Shown here in pieces: positions 1 through 12,709 of a stretch of 64,000 nt of DNA. The notes under the pieces were generated by a model. That model did not search any database, was not told the DNA's origin, and was given only the letters and a program-made list of their open reading frames with translations. The DNA is from Zea mays (taxonomy: Eukaryota > Streptophyta > Magnoliopsida > Poales > Poaceae): NCBI RefSeq assembly GCF_902167145.1, contig NC_050102.1, positions 9,176,850 to 9,240,849 of the forward strand, read 5' to 3'. Positions within the stretch are counted from its first letter, which is position 1; each line of letters opens with the position of its first letter. The position numbers and the translations under genes were made by a program.

Positions 1-1791
1 AAAATGGGATTTTAGTATAAAAATAAATCTTGAAACTTATTTAATTCATATTTAGCTCATTTTAACTCTGATTTGATCCATTCGAATTGCGTTAGCTTCA
101 TAAAAATATTATCTACGCAGTATCAACATCATGTATATCATATTCCATATAATTATAATTAGGATAGTGTTCAAACTTTATTCAGTAGATTAACTCTATT
201 AACCTAGGATTAATATCTCCATAAATGTAATCTGAGAAAAAGGTAATCCCTAATCAAGTTATGATCTAGGTTAAAGTTGGATTAATTATTTAGAATATAT
301 TTTCTCATATACTGTATAATATAGTTTAATCACATAGATCTTCCATAAATCATAACTCCTTAAACGTAACTCCGATTTTAGTGATTCTCGTTCCTACGAT
401 CTCGTAGCGGCGCGTAGATTATTATTACGCAGTTTATTCTTATGTTTGGTGTAATGTTAATTTTGCCTATACACTGTTTGTTTGTATTGCTACGACTAGC
501 GCGAGGCTACGAGTCATTTGAAGATCATCCTGGTACCTGGAATCTCAAGTCCCAGGCAAGTTGTGCCCTTGATCACTTCTTTTTACCCACTCATGTTATA
601 ATTAATCATAATGATCTGCATAGGTTAATTTTGATGGGACCCAATAGGTTACCCTAGTTTGATTATCTTTATGCCTTGTTTACCACTGAACTTTTTGGGT
701 AGTACTTGCTAGTGCTTTATGTGGTTTTGGGTATGAAGATACAATATTCATGATCACACTTTTATTATCTATTTATTATTACTGTTCATGATAAGATCAT
801 TATGTTAATTGGAACATGGAGCGACCACCCGGGAAAACAGTGCTACCACAAGGGTTTATGGATGCCCTTGGCTGATTAATTAGGAAAGCTAGTGGAAGAC
901 TACCTTACCCGAAAGGGGCAAGGGCAGTAGGGGAGTGGTCAGTGTAGGGAGGTCCTTGGGATGATTTTGCTGCGATGGCGGTCATGCGAGGGATCCCTGC
1001 ATTGGAGCTTCCTATAAACTGTAGCGGGTTTTCTGAAGCTAGTGGAACTTTGTAAAGGCCTCGTAGTGTTACCCTGCCTCGCCTCCTCGGTAGAGGTGTT
1101 TGGGAAGTCGTGATCCCTTGGCAGATGGGTAATATGACTTGTGGGTAAAGATGTGCAACCTCTGCAGAGTGTAAAACTGGTATACTAGCCGTGCTCACGG
1201 TCATGAGCAGCTCGGACCCTCACATGATTAATATATGGAACTAAATTCAATTTGTCATATGCATTGCATCGCAGGTGATGTTGTTATTTTTGTTCTATTA
1301 CTTAATTGGGTTGGTATTTACTTATACTTAGTAATTGCTAATAAAATTTTGACCAACTTTAAAAGCAATGCTCAGCTCTAACCATTCCCTTTGGTAAGCC
1401 TTACACTTCACGTGAGCTCTCACCTTTGGCGAGTTCATGCACATTATTCCCCACAACTTGTTGAGCAATGAACGTATGTGAGCTCACTCTTGCTGTCTCA
1501 CACCCCCTCACAGGTCAAGAACATGTACCACAGGATGAGGCGCTTGGAGGATGCTGTGGCAAGTTCATGAGAGGTCTAGGTCGTCGTCTCCCAGTCAACT
1601 TTGGGTTGCTGCACCGTTGTCTCCTATTAATATAATTATTTATTTATTTTGTATAGAACTCCTATTATATAGTAAAGATGTGACATTCGATCCTGTGCCA
1701 TGATTTATCATATGTGTGAGACTTGGTCCCAGCACACCTGGTGATTATGTTCGCGCCCGGGTCTTGGTGTCCCTAAAACCTGGGTGTGACA
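1..1791 (-). mobile_element. Part of a Gypsy-type LTR (Tekay/xilon/prem1-like), running off the left edge
   Basis: The right edge is an LTR terminus: read on the minus strand it starts TGTCACACCCAGG, a start I associate with long chromovirus (Tekay/Del) LTRs of grasses. It abuts, with no filler, the interior of a Sirevirus LTR that continues from 1792, so this element inserted into element A's 5' LTR. The five bases after it (CATTC, 1792-1796) would be one target duplication; the other copy lies outside the window. No convincing coding sequence is present, and the short ORFs are random. The minus orientation rests only on the terminal motif. The left end, and whether this is a solo LTR or part of a full element, cannot be seen. 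Confidence 0.6.
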
Positions 1792-2283
1792 CATTCAATA
1801 CAAGATACACCAAAGAGATCAAATCCTCTCCCAACTCCACACAAAGCTTTAGTGATTAGAGAGAGTGATTTGTCGTGTTCATTTGAGCTCTTGCGCTTGG
1901 ATCGCTTCTTTCTTTCTCATTCTTCTTGTGATCAAACTCATTTGTAATCGAGGCAAGAGACACCAATTGTGTGGTGGTCCTTGCGGGAACTTCGTGTTCC
2001 GTTTGATTGAGAAGAGAAGCTCACTCGGTCTAAGTGACCGTTTGAGAGAGGGAAAGGGTTGAAAGAGACCCGGTCTTTGTGACCACCTCAACGGGGAGTA
2101 GGTTTGCAAGAACCGAACCTCGATAAAACAAATCATCGTGTCTCGCTCTTTATTCGCTCACGATTTGTTTTGCGCCCTCTCTTTCGGACTCGTTTCTATT
2201 TCTAACGCTAACCCGGCTTGTAGTTGTGTTTAAGTTTGTAAATTTCAGATTCGCCCTATTCACCCCCCTCTAGGCGACTTTCA
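1792..2283 (+). repeat. Element A 5' LTR, 3' part (R/U5 side)
   Basis: It matches 35853-36349 of A's 3' LTR, with roughly eight substitutions counted by eye, and ends in CTAGGCGACTTTCA just before the primer-binding site. The U3 part with palindromes and TATA box is missing here because the Gypsy LTR interrupts it. Confidence 0.85.
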
Positions 2284-2285
2284 AT

Positions 2286-2297
2286 TGGTATCAGAGC
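2286..2297 (+). other. Primer-binding site of element A
   Basis: TGGTATCAGAGC begins two bases after the LTR end. This is the usual plant copia PBS, complementary to the 3' end of initiator tRNA-Met. Confidence 0.85.
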
Positions 2298-2331
2298 CCG
2301 GTGCTTCATTATAGCCTAACCGCTCGAAGTG

Positions 2332-4858
2332 ATGTCGGGAGATCACGCCAAGAAGGAGATGGTGACCGGCGAGAAGCCCGCTACAAGCCACGGGAAAGCT
2401 CCATCGGGAGAGTCCTGCAACAAGGGGAAGGAAAAGGAATCCCCTTCACACAAGTCGCGTCGGAGTGGTGACAAGAAGAAGAAGATGAGGAAAGTGGTCT
2501 ACTACGAGACCGACTCCTCGTCGCCATCCACATCCGGCTCCGACACGCCGTCCGTAACTTCTAAGCGCCATGAGTGCAAGAAGTTTAGTAAGATCCCCCT
2601 ACGCTATCATCGCATTCCTAAACATGCGCCTTTACTTTCCGTCCCATTAGGCAAACCACCAACGTTTGATGGTGAAGATTATGCTAGGTGGAGTGATATG
2701 ATGCGATATCACCTAACCTCACTCCACAAAAGTATATGGGATGTTGTTGAGTTTGGTGTACAGGTGCCATCCGTAGGGGATGATGATTATGATGAGGACG
2801 AAGTGGCCCAAATCCAACACTTCAACTCACAAGCCACAACTATACTCCTCGCCTCTCTAAGTCGAGAGGAGTATAATAAGGTGCAAGGGTTGAAGAGTGC
2901 TAAGGAGATTTGGGACGTACTAAAGACCGCACACGAAGGAGACGAGATAACCAAGATCACCAAGCGGGAGACAATCGAGGGGGAGCTCGGTCGCTTTCGG
3001 CTTCGCCAAGGGGAGGAGCCACAAGAAATGTACAACCGGCTCAAGACCTTGGTGAACCAAGTGCACAACCTTGGGAGTAAGAAATGGGATGACCATGAGA
3101 TGGTTAAGGTTATTCTTAGATCACTTGTTTTCCTTAACCCTACTCAAGTTCAATTAATTCGCGGTAATCCTAGATATACACTAATGACTCCCGAGGAAGT
3201 AATAGGGAATTTTGTAAGCTTTGAGCTAATGATCAAAGGCTCAAAGAAAATCAACGAGCTTGATGGCCCCTCCACATCCGAAGCACAACCGGTTGCATTC
3301 AAGGCAACGGAGGAGAAGAAGGAGGGGGAAGGATTACAAGCCCCGCTCCAAGAAAGTTTGCTACAAATGTGGTAAGCCCGGTCACTTTATTGCAAAATGT
3401 CCACTATCTAGTGACAGTGACAGGGATAATGACAAGAAGGGCAACAGAAGAGAAAAGAAGAGGTACTACAAGAAGAAGGGCGGCGATGCCCATGTGTGCC
3501 GCGAGTGGGACTCCGACGAGAGCTCCTCCGACTCCTCTGACGAGGACGCCGCCAACATCGCCGTCACCAAGGGACTCCTCTTCCCCAACGTCGGCCACAA
3601 GTGCCTCATGGCAAAGGACGGCAAAAAGAAGAAGGTTAAAACCAAATCCTCCACTAAATATGAGTCCTCTAGTGATGATAATGCTAGTGATGAGGAAGAT
3701 AATTTGCGTACCCTCTTTGCCAACCTCAACATGCAACAAAAGGAAAAATTAAATGAATTAATTAGTGCTATTCATGAGAAGGATGACCTTTTGGATTCCC
3801 AAGAGGACTTCCTAATTAAGGAAAACAAAAAGCATGTTAAGGTTAAAAATGCTTATGCTCTAGAAGTAGAAAAATGTGAGAAATTATCTAGTGAGCTAAG
3901 CACTTGCCATGACATTATCACCAACCTTAGAAATGAAAATGCTAGTTTAAATGCTAAGGTTGATTCAAATGTTTGTGATGCTTCAATTCCCAATCTTAGA
4001 AATGATAATATTGATTTGCTTGCTAAGATTGAAGAATTGAATATCTCTCTTGCTAGCCTTAGGATTGAAAATGAAAAATTACTTGCTAAGACTAAAGAAT
4101 TAGATGTTTGCAATGCTTCCATTTCCGATCTTAGAGATAACAATGACATTTTGCGTGCTAAGATTGTTGAACTTAATTCATGCAAAACCTCTACATCTAC
4201 CACTGAGCATGTTATCATTTGTACTAGATGTAGAGATGTTAACATTGATGCTATTCATGATCATATGGCTTTAATCAAACAACAAAATGATCATATAGCA
4301 AAATTAGATGCTAAAATTGCCGAGCATGACTTATAAAATGAAAAGTTTAAATTTGCTAGAAGCATGCTCTATAGTGGGAGACGCCTTGGCATAAAGGATG
4401 GCATTGGCTTCCAAAAGGGGGACAATGTCAAACTTAATGCCCCTCCTAAAAGATTGTCTAATTTTGTTAAGGGCAAGGCTCCCATGCCTCAGGATAACGA
4501 GGGTTACATTTTGTACCCTGCCGGTTACCCTGAGAGCAAAATTAGGAGAATTCATTCTAGGAAGTCTCACTCTGGCCCTAATCATGCTTTTATGTATAAG
4601 GGTGAGACATCTAACTCTAGGCAATCAACCCGTGCTAAATTGCCTAAGAAGAAAACTCCTAGTGCATCAAATGATCATGACATTTCATTTAAAACTTTTG
4701 ATGCATCTTATGTCTTGACTAACAAATCCGGCAAGGTAGTTGCCAAGTTTGTTGGGGGCAAACACAAGGGATCAAAAACTTGTGTTTGGGTACCCAAAGT
4801 TGTTGTATCTAATGCCAAAGGACCCAAAACAGTTTGGGTACCTAAAACAAAGAACTAA
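2332..4858 (+). pseudogene. gag: Element A gag, broken
   Basis: Gag forms the virus-like particle that packages the retrotransposon RNA. The reading frame starts at ATG 2332 (MSGDHAKK). It shows the basic/Ser-rich N-terminus, the UBN2-like capsid region (PTFDGEDYARWSDMM) and a CCHC knuckle (CYKCGKPGHFIAKC) near 3367, followed by a Glu/Lys/Asn-rich coiled coil. Compared with copy G, about 101 bp are missing at ~3318 between two AAGGAGG repeats, which shifts the frame. A TAA at 4334-4336 then replaces a Glu codon. The original stop is 4856-4858. It cannot make full-length Gag. Confidence 0.85.
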
Positions 4859-4871
4859 ACTTGTTTTGTAG

Positions 4872-7221
4872 GTTTATGCATTCGGGGGCTCAAGTTGGAT
4901 CATTGATAGCGGGTGCACAAACCACATGACAGGGGAGAAGAAGATGTTCTCCTCCTATGAGAAAAACCAAGATCCCCAGCAAGCAATCATATTCGGGGAT
5001 GGAAATCAAGGTTTGGTCAAAGGATTGGGTAAAATTGCTATATCTTCTAACCATTCCATTTCCAATGTTTTTCTTGTAGATTCTTTAGACTACAATTTGC
5101 TTTCCGTATCTCAATTATGCAAAATGGGCTACAACTGTCTTTTCACAGATGTAGGTGTTACTGTCTTTAGAAGGAGTGATGATTCAATAGCATTTAAGGG
5201 AGTGTTAGAGGGTCAGCTATACTTGGTAGATTTTGATAGAGCTGAACTCGACACTTGCTTAATTGCTAAGACTAACATGGGCTGGCTCTGGCATCGCCGA
5301 CTAGCACATGTTGGAATGAAGAATCTTCACAAACTTCTAAAGGGAGAACACATTTTGGGACTAACAAATATTCATTTTGAGAAAGACAGGATCTGTAGCG
5401 CATGTCAGGCAGAGAAGCAAGTTGGTGTTCATCATCCACATAAGAACATCATGACGACTGACAGGCCACTCGAGCTCCTTCACATGGACCTATTCGGCCC
5501 GATTGCTTACATAAGCATCGGCGGGAGTAAGTACTGTTTAGTTATTGTGGATGACTATTCTCGCTTCACTTGGGTGTTCTTTTTGCAGGAAAAATCTCAT
5601 ACCCAAGAGACATTAAAGGGATTCTTGAGATGGGCTCAAAACGAGTTCGGCTTAAGGATCAAGAAAATTATAAGCGACAACGGGACGGAGTTCAAGAACT
5701 CTCAAATTGAAGGCTTCCTTGAGGAGGAGGGAATCAAGCATGAGTTCTCTTCTCCCTACACGCCACAACAAAATGGTGTAGTGGAGAGGAAGAATAGAAC
5801 TCTATTGGACATGGCAAGAACCATGCTTGATGAATACAAGACTTTGAATCGGTTTGGGCCGAGGCAGTCAACACCGCCTGCTACGCCATCAACCGGTTGT
5901 ATCTACACCGAATCCTCAAGAAGACATCATACGAACTCCTAACCAGTAAAAAGCCCAATATTTCATATTTTAGAGTCTTTGGTATCAAATGTTTTATTCT
6001 TGTAAAAAGAGGTAGAAAATCAAAATTTGCTCCCAAGACTGTAGAAGGCTTTTTACTAGGATATGATTCAAACACAAGGGCATATAGAGTCTTTAACAAG
6101 TCCTCTGGACAAGTTGAAGTTTCTTGTGACGTTGTGTTTGATGAGACTAACGGCTCTCAAGTAGAGCAAGTTGATCTTGATGAGATAGGTGATGAAGAGG
6201 CTCCGTGCATCGCCCTAAGGAACATGTCCATTGGGGACGTGTGTCCTAAGGAATCCGAAGAGCCTCCAAATGCACAAGATCAACCATCCTCCTCCACTCA
6301 AGCATCTCCACCAACTCAAAATGAGGATGAGGCTCAAGTTGATGAAGGAGAAGATCAAAGAGATGAGCCACCTCAAGATGACGACAATGATCAAGGGGGA
6401 GATGCAAATGATCAAGACAAGGAGGATGAAGAACCGAGGCCGCCACACCCAAGAGTCCACCAAGCAATACAACGAGATCACCCCATCGACACCATCCTCG
6501 GCGACATTCATAAGGGGGGTAGAGGAAGCACTACAAGTTTCGGATTGGGTGGTGGCGATGCAAGAGGAGCTCAACAACTTCACTAGGAACGAGGTATGGC
6601 ATTTAGTTCCACGTCCTAACCAAAATGTTGTAGGAACCAAGTGGGTCTTCCGCAACAAGCAAGACGAGCATGGTGTGGTGACAAGGAACAAAGCCCGACT
6701 TGTGGCCAAAGGATATTCACAAGTCGAAGGTTTGGATTTCGGTGAAACCTATGCACCCGTAGCTAGGCTAGAATCAATTCGCATATTACTTGCCTATGCT
6801 ACTTACCATGGCTTTAAGCTTTATCAAATGGACGTGAAAAGTGCCTTCCTCAATGGACCAATCAAGGAGGAGGTCTATGTTGAGCAACCTCCCGGCTTTG
6901 AAGATAGTGAGTACCCCAACTATGTTTATAAACTCTCTAAGGCGCTTTATGGGCTCAAGCAAGCCCCAAGAGCATGGTATGAATGCCTAAGAGATTTTCT
7001 TATCACTAATGGCTTCAAAGTCGGAAAGGCCGATCCTACTCTATTCACTAAAACTCTTGACAATGATTTGTTTGTATGCCAAATTTATATTGATGATATT
7101 ATATTTGGGTCTACTAACGAATCTACATATGTGAGGAATTTAGTAGGATCATGACACAAAAATTCGAGATGTCTATGATGGGGCAATTGAAGTACTTCTT
7201 GGGATTTCAAGTGAAGCAACT
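4872..7221 (+). pseudogene. pol: Element A pol, first part (protease, integrase, RT start)
   Basis: The frame lies +1 to gag. It shows the protease DSGCTNHM motif near 4909, the integrase HHCC and DDE region ([18 protein letters not shown]) and reverse transcriptase to YIDD near 7087. A 1-bp deletion at about 5852 shifts the frame inside integrase. A 72-bp deletion between GGGTA repeats, combined with one extra G at ~6518, shifts it again before RT. A small insertion near 7130 ends the frame after the YIDD box (Ile in place of the Val seen in the other copies). Element B then interrupts the RT C-terminal part. Pol continues at 33542. Confidence 0.85.
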
Positions 7222-8494
7222 TGAAAGGGAATTAGGCTTACACCTATTTCCTAATTGATTTTGGTGGTTGAATTACCCAACACAAATAATTAGACTAACT
7301 AGTTTGCTCTAGACTATAAGTTCTACAGGTGCCAAAGGTTCACAATAATTCAATAAAAAGACCAAGAATGGGTTCGAACAAAGTGAGCAAGGGACAACCG
7401 AAGTGTGCCCTGGTCTGGCGCACCGGACTGTCCGGTGTGCCACCGGACAGTGTCCGGTGCACCAGGGAACTCGACGCCCAACTCTTCACCTTCAGGAATT
7501 TTCAGAGGGCTCCGCTATAATTCATCGGACTGTCCGGTGCACCACCGGACAGTGTCCGGTGCCCCAAGGAAGAGCAACTCTAAACTCGCCAGCTTCGGGA
7601 ATCCACTCCGCTATAATTCACCGGACAGTGTCCGGTGCACACCGGACTGTCCGGTGTGACAGCGAAGCAACGACTACTTCACGCAACGGTCGACTGCAAC
7701 GCATTAAATGCGCGTCTACGCGCGCAGAGGTGCAGTGCACGCGCGGGTGGCACACGAGACAGGCTACAGGGCCTGTCCGGTGTACCACCGGACAGCCAGG
7801 CGGGCCCACAAGACAGAGCTCCAACGGTCGGAACCCAACGGCCTGGTGACGTGGCTGGCGCACCGGACAGTGTCCGGTGGCACACCGTCGACAGCAGCCT
7901 CCACCAACGGTCAAGTTTGGTGGTTGGGGCTATAAATACCCCAACCACCCCCACATTCAAGTCATCCAAGTTTTCCACCTTCCAACTACTTACAAGAGCT
8001 AAGCATTCAATACTAGACACACCAAAGTGATCAAATCCTCTCCCAATTCCACACAAGGCTTTAGTGATTAGTGAGAGAGATTTGTTGTGTTCTTTTGAGC
8101 TCTTGCGCTTGGATTGCTTCCTTCTTTCATTCTTTCTTGCGAACAACTCAATTGTAACCAAGGCAAGAGACACCAATTGTGTGGTGGTCCTTGCGGGGAA
8201 GTTTGTTCCCGTTTGATTGAGAAGAGAAGCTCACTCGGTCCGAGGGACCGTTTGAGAGAGGGAAAGGGTTGAAAGAGACCCGGTCTTTGTGACCACCTCA
8301 ACGGGGAGTAGGTTTGCAAGAACCGAACCTCGGTAAAACAAATCCGCGTGTCACACTCTTTATTCGCTTGAGATTTGTTTTGCACCCTCTCTCTCGGACT
8401 CGATTATATTTCTAACGCTAACCCGGCTTGTAGTTGTGATTAAGTTTGTAAATTTCAGATTCGCCCTATTCACCCCCCCTCTAGGCGACGTTCA
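7222..8494 (+). repeat. Element B 5' LTR
   Basis: The LTR is 1,273 bp, TG...CA. U3 contains a cluster of 17-19-bp palindromes of the type CACCGGACNGTCCGGTG between about 7420 and 7880. These are followed by a TATA box TATAAATA at 7931-7938 and a conserved R/U5 ending CTAGGCGACGTTCA. Such palindromes are a known feature of maize Sirevirus LTRs. Confidence 0.9.
7931..7938 (+). promoter_or_regulatory. TATA box of the B 5' LTR
   Basis: TATAAATA lies in GGGGCTATAAATACCCC, just downstream of the palindrome cluster. The same context occurs in the other Opie-like LTRs here (32978, 35782, 39077, 47090 on plus; 48010 and 56185 on minus). Confidence 0.7.
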
Positions 8495-8496
8495 AT

Positions 8497-8508
8497 TGGT
8501 ATCGGAGC
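8497..8508 (+). other. Primer-binding site of element B
   Basis: TGGTATCGGAGC has one A-to-G change from the standard PBS. Against initiator tRNA-Met this would leave a G-U wobble pair. Confidence 0.8.
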
Positions 8509-8542
8509 GTGGTGCTTCATTAGAGCCTAACCGCTCGAAGTG

Positions 8543-11174
8543 ATGTCGGGAGATCACACCAAGAAGGAAATGGTGACCGGCGAGAAGCCCGCTACAAGCC
8601 ACGGGAAGGCTCCATCGGGAGAGTCCTACAACAAAGGGAAGGGGAAGGAAAAGGAATCCCCTTCACATAAGTCGCGTCGGAGCGGTAACAAGAAAAAGAA
8701 GATGAGGAAGGTGGTCTACTACGAGACCGACACCTCATCGCCATCCACCTCCGGCTCCGACACGCCGTCTGTCACTTCTAAGCGCCATGAGTGCAAGAAG
8801 TTTAGTAAGATCCCCTTACGCTATCCTCGCATTCCTAAACATACGCCTTTACTTTCCGTCCCATTAGGCAAACCACCAACGTTTTATGGTGAAGATTATG
8901 CTAGGTGGAGTGATTTAATGCGATTTCATCTAACCTCACTCCACAAAAGTATATGGGATGCTGTTGAGTTTGGTGTACATGTACCATCCATAGGGGATGA
9001 AGATTATGATGAGGACGAAGTGGCCCAAATCCAACACTTCAACTCCCAAGCCTCAACTATACTCCTCGCCTCTCTAAGTCGAGAGGAGTATAATAAGGTG
9101 CAAGGGTTGAAAAGTGCTAAGGAGATTTGGGACACGCTAAAGACCGCGCACGAAGGAGACGAGGTGACCAAAATCACTAAGCGGGAAACGATCGAGGGGG
9201 AGCTCGGTCGCTTCCGACTTCGCCAAGGGGAGGAGCCACAAGACATGTACAACCGGCTCAAAACCTTGGTGAACCAAGTGCGCAACCTCGGGAGCAAGAA
9301 ATGGGATGACCATGAAATGGTCAAGGTTATTCTAAGATCCCTCGTTTTTCTTAACCCTACACAAGTTCAATTATATCGAGGAAATCCTAGATAGACACTA
9401 ATGTCTCCCGAGGAGGTAATAGGGAATTTTGTGAGCTTTGAATTGATGATCAAAGGCTCAAAGAAGATCAACGAGCTTGATGGCCCCTCCACGTCCGAAG
9501 CACAACCGGTCGCATTCAAGGCGACGGAGGAAAAGAAGGAGGAGTCTACATTAAGTAGACAACCAATCGACGCCTCAAAGCTCGACAATGAGGAGATGGC
9601 GCTCGTCATCAAGAGCTTTCGCCAAATCCTCAAGCAAAGGAGGGGGAAGGACTACAAATCCCGCTCCAAGAAAGTTTGCTACAAGTGTGGTAAGCCCGGT
9701 CACTTTATAGCAAAATGTCCTATCTCTAGTGACAGTGACAGGGGCAACGACAAGAAGGGGAGAAGAAAGGAGAAGAAGAGGTACTACAAGAAGAAGGGTG
9801 GCGATGCCCATGTTTGCCGGGAGTGGGACTCCGACGAGAGCTCCACCGACTCCTCCTCCGACGAAGACGCCGCCAACATCGCCATCAACAAGGGACTCCT
9901 CTTCCCCAACGTCGGCCACAAGTGCCTCATGGCAAAAGACGGCAAAAGAAGAAGGTTAAATCCAAATCCTCCACTAAATATGAGTCCTCTAGTGATGATA
10001 ATGCTAGTGATGAGGAGGATAATTTGCGTACCCTTTTTGCCAACCTAAATATGCAACAAAAAGAAAAGTTAAATGAATTAATTAGTGCCATCCATGAGAA
10101 GGATGAACTCTTGGATACCCAAGAGGACTTCCTAATCAAAGAAAACAAAAAGCATGTTAAGGTTAAAAATGCTTACGCTCTAGAAGTAGAAAAATGTGAA
10201 AACTATCTAGTGAGCTAAGCACTTGCCATGAGACTATTGACAACCTTAGAAATGAGAATGCTAATTTGTTAGCTAAGGTTGATTCAAATGTGTGTGATGT
10301 TTCAATTCCAAATCTTAGAAATGATAATGTTGATTTGCTTGCTAAGATTGAAGAATTGAACATTTCTCTTGCTAGTCTTAGAAATGAAAATGAAAAATTG
10401 CTTGCTAAGGCTAAAGAATTAGATGTTTGCAATGCTTCCATTTCCGACATTAGAAGTAAAAATGATATATTACATGCTAAGGTTGTAGAATTAAAATCTT
10501 GCAAACCCTCTACATCTACCGTTGAACATACTATTTGCACTAGATGTAGAGATGTTAACATTGATGCTATTCATGATCACATGGCTTTAATTAAACAACA
10601 AAATGATCATATAGCAAAATTAGATGCTAAAATTGCCGAGCATGACTTAGAAAATGAAAAATTTAAATTTTCTAGAAGCATGCTCTATAGAGGGAGACGC
10701 CCTCGCATCAAAGATGGCATTGGCTTCCAAAGGGGAGACAATGTCAAACTTAATGCCCCTCCTAAAAGATTGTCTAATTTTGTTAAGGGCAAGGCTCCCA
10801 TGCATCAGGATAACGAGGGTTACATTTTGTACCCTGCCGGTTATCCCGAGAGCAAAATTAGGAGAATTCACTCTAGGAAGTCTCACTCTGGCCCTAATCA
10901 TGCTTTTATGTATAAGGGTGAGACATCTAGCTCTAGGCAATCAACCCATGCTAAATTGCCTAAGAAGAAAACTCCTAGTGCATCAAATGATCATAACATT
11001 TCATTTAAAACTTTTGATGCATCTTATGTTTTAACTAACAAATCCGGCAAAGTAGTTGCCAAGTATGTTGGGGGCAAACACAAGGGATCAAAAACTTGTG
11101 TTTGGGTACCCAAAGTTCTTGTGTCTAATGCCAAAGGACCCAAAACCATTTGGGTACCTAAAGTCAAGAACTAA
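8543..11174 (+). pseudogene. gag: Element B gag, broken
   Basis: It starts at ATG 8543 and has the same domain order as the other copies: charged N-terminus, UBN2-like capsid region, CCHC knuckle near 9676, Asp/Ser-rich stretch and coiled coil. TAG at 9392-9394 replaces a Tyr codon. One-base deletions near 9945 (A-tract) and 10199 shift the frame twice. The last segment (10266-11174) returns to the normal C-terminus WVPKVKN and stop. Confidence 0.85.
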
Positions 11175-11187
11175 ACTTGTTTTGTAG

Positions 11188-12709
11188 GTTTATGCATCCG
11201 GGGGCTCAAGTTGGATCATCGATAGCGGGTGCACAAACCACATGACATGGGAGAAGAAGATGTTCTCCTCCTACGAGAAAAACCAAGATCCCCAACGAGC
11301 TATCACATTCGGGGATGGTAACCAAGGTTTGGTCAAAGGATTGGGTAAAATTGCTATATCACCTGACCATTCCATTTCCAATGTTTTTCTTGTAGATTCT
11401 TTAGATTACAATTTGCTTTCCGTATCTCAATTATACAAAATGGGCTACAACTGTCTTTTCACAGATGTAGGTGTTACTGTCTTTAGAAGGAGTGATGATT
11501 CAATAGCATTTAAGGGAGTGTTAGAGGGTCAGCTATACTTAGTAGATTTTGATAGAGCTGAACTCGACACTTGCTTAATTGCTAAGACTAACATGGGCTG
11601 GCTCTGGCATCACCGACTAGCACATGTTGGAATGAAGAATCTTCACAAACTTCTAAAGGGAGAACACATTTTGGGACTAACAAATGTTCATTTTGAGAAA
11701 GACATGATTTGTAGCGCATGTCAGGCAGGGAAGCAAGTTGGTGTTCATCATCCACATAAGAACATCATGACGACTGACATGCCACTAGAGCTCCTACACA
11801 TGGACCTATTCGGCCCGATTGCTTACATAAGCATCGGCGGGAGTAAGTACTGTCTAGTTATAGTGGATGATTATTCTCGCTTCACTTGGGTGTTCTTTTT
11901 GCAGGAAAAATCTCATACCCAAGAGACCTTAAAGGGATTCTTGAGACGGGCTCAAAATGAGTTCGGCTTAAGGATCAAGAAAATTAGAAGCGACAACGGG
12001 ACGGAGTTCAAGAACTCATAAATCGAAGGCTTCTTTGAGGAGGAGGGCATCAAGCATGAGTTCTCTTCTCCCTACACCCCACAACAAAATGGTGTAGCGG
12101 AGAGGAAGAATAGAACTCTATTGGACATGGCAAGAACCATGCTTGATGAGTACAAAACTTCGGATCGGTTTTGGGCCGAAGCGGTCAACACCGCCTGCTA
12201 CGCCATCAACCGGTTGTATCTACACGGAATCCTCAAGAAGACATCATACGAACTCCTAACCGGTAAAAAGCCTAATATATCATATTTTAGAGTCTTTGGT
12301 AGCAAATGCTTTATTCTTGTTAAAAGAGGTAGAAAATCTAAATTTGCTCCTAAGACTATAGAACGCTTTTTACTAGGATATGATTCAAACACAAGGGCAT
12401 ATAGAGTCTTTAACAAGTCCTCAGGACTAGTTGAAGTTTCTTATGACATTGTGTTTGATGAGACTAACGGCTCTCAAGTAGAGCAAGTTGATCTTGATGA
12501 GATAGGTGATGAAGAGGCTCCGTGCATCACGCTAAGGAACATGTCCATTGGGGATGTGTGTCCTAAGGAATCCGAAGAGCCTCCAAGTGCACAAGATCAG
12601 CCATCCTCCTCCACGCAAGTATCTCCACCAACTCAAAATGAGGATGAGGCTCAAGTTGATGAAGGAGAAGATCAAAAAGATGAGCCACCTCAAGATGACG
12701 GCAATGATC
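11188..12709 (+). pseudogene. pol: Element B pol, part 1 (protease, integrase, linker)
   Basis: The frame opens right after TTTTGTAG. It includes DSGCTNHM, the integrase zinc-binding region (here HHRLAHVG instead of HRRLAHVG), DNGTEFKN and QQNGVAERKN, then the acidic Pro/Gln-rich linker before RT. TAA at 12019-12021 replaces a Gln codon in integrase. The frame is cut by element C in the linker; TGATC at 12705-12709 is the target duplication. Confidence 0.85.

Noticed and set aside
7420..7885. CRISPR-like regular repeats (CACCGGAC/GTCCGGTG units)
   Set aside because: Plant genome, irregular spacing, spacers repeated between LTRs; these are known Sirevirus LTR palindromes.
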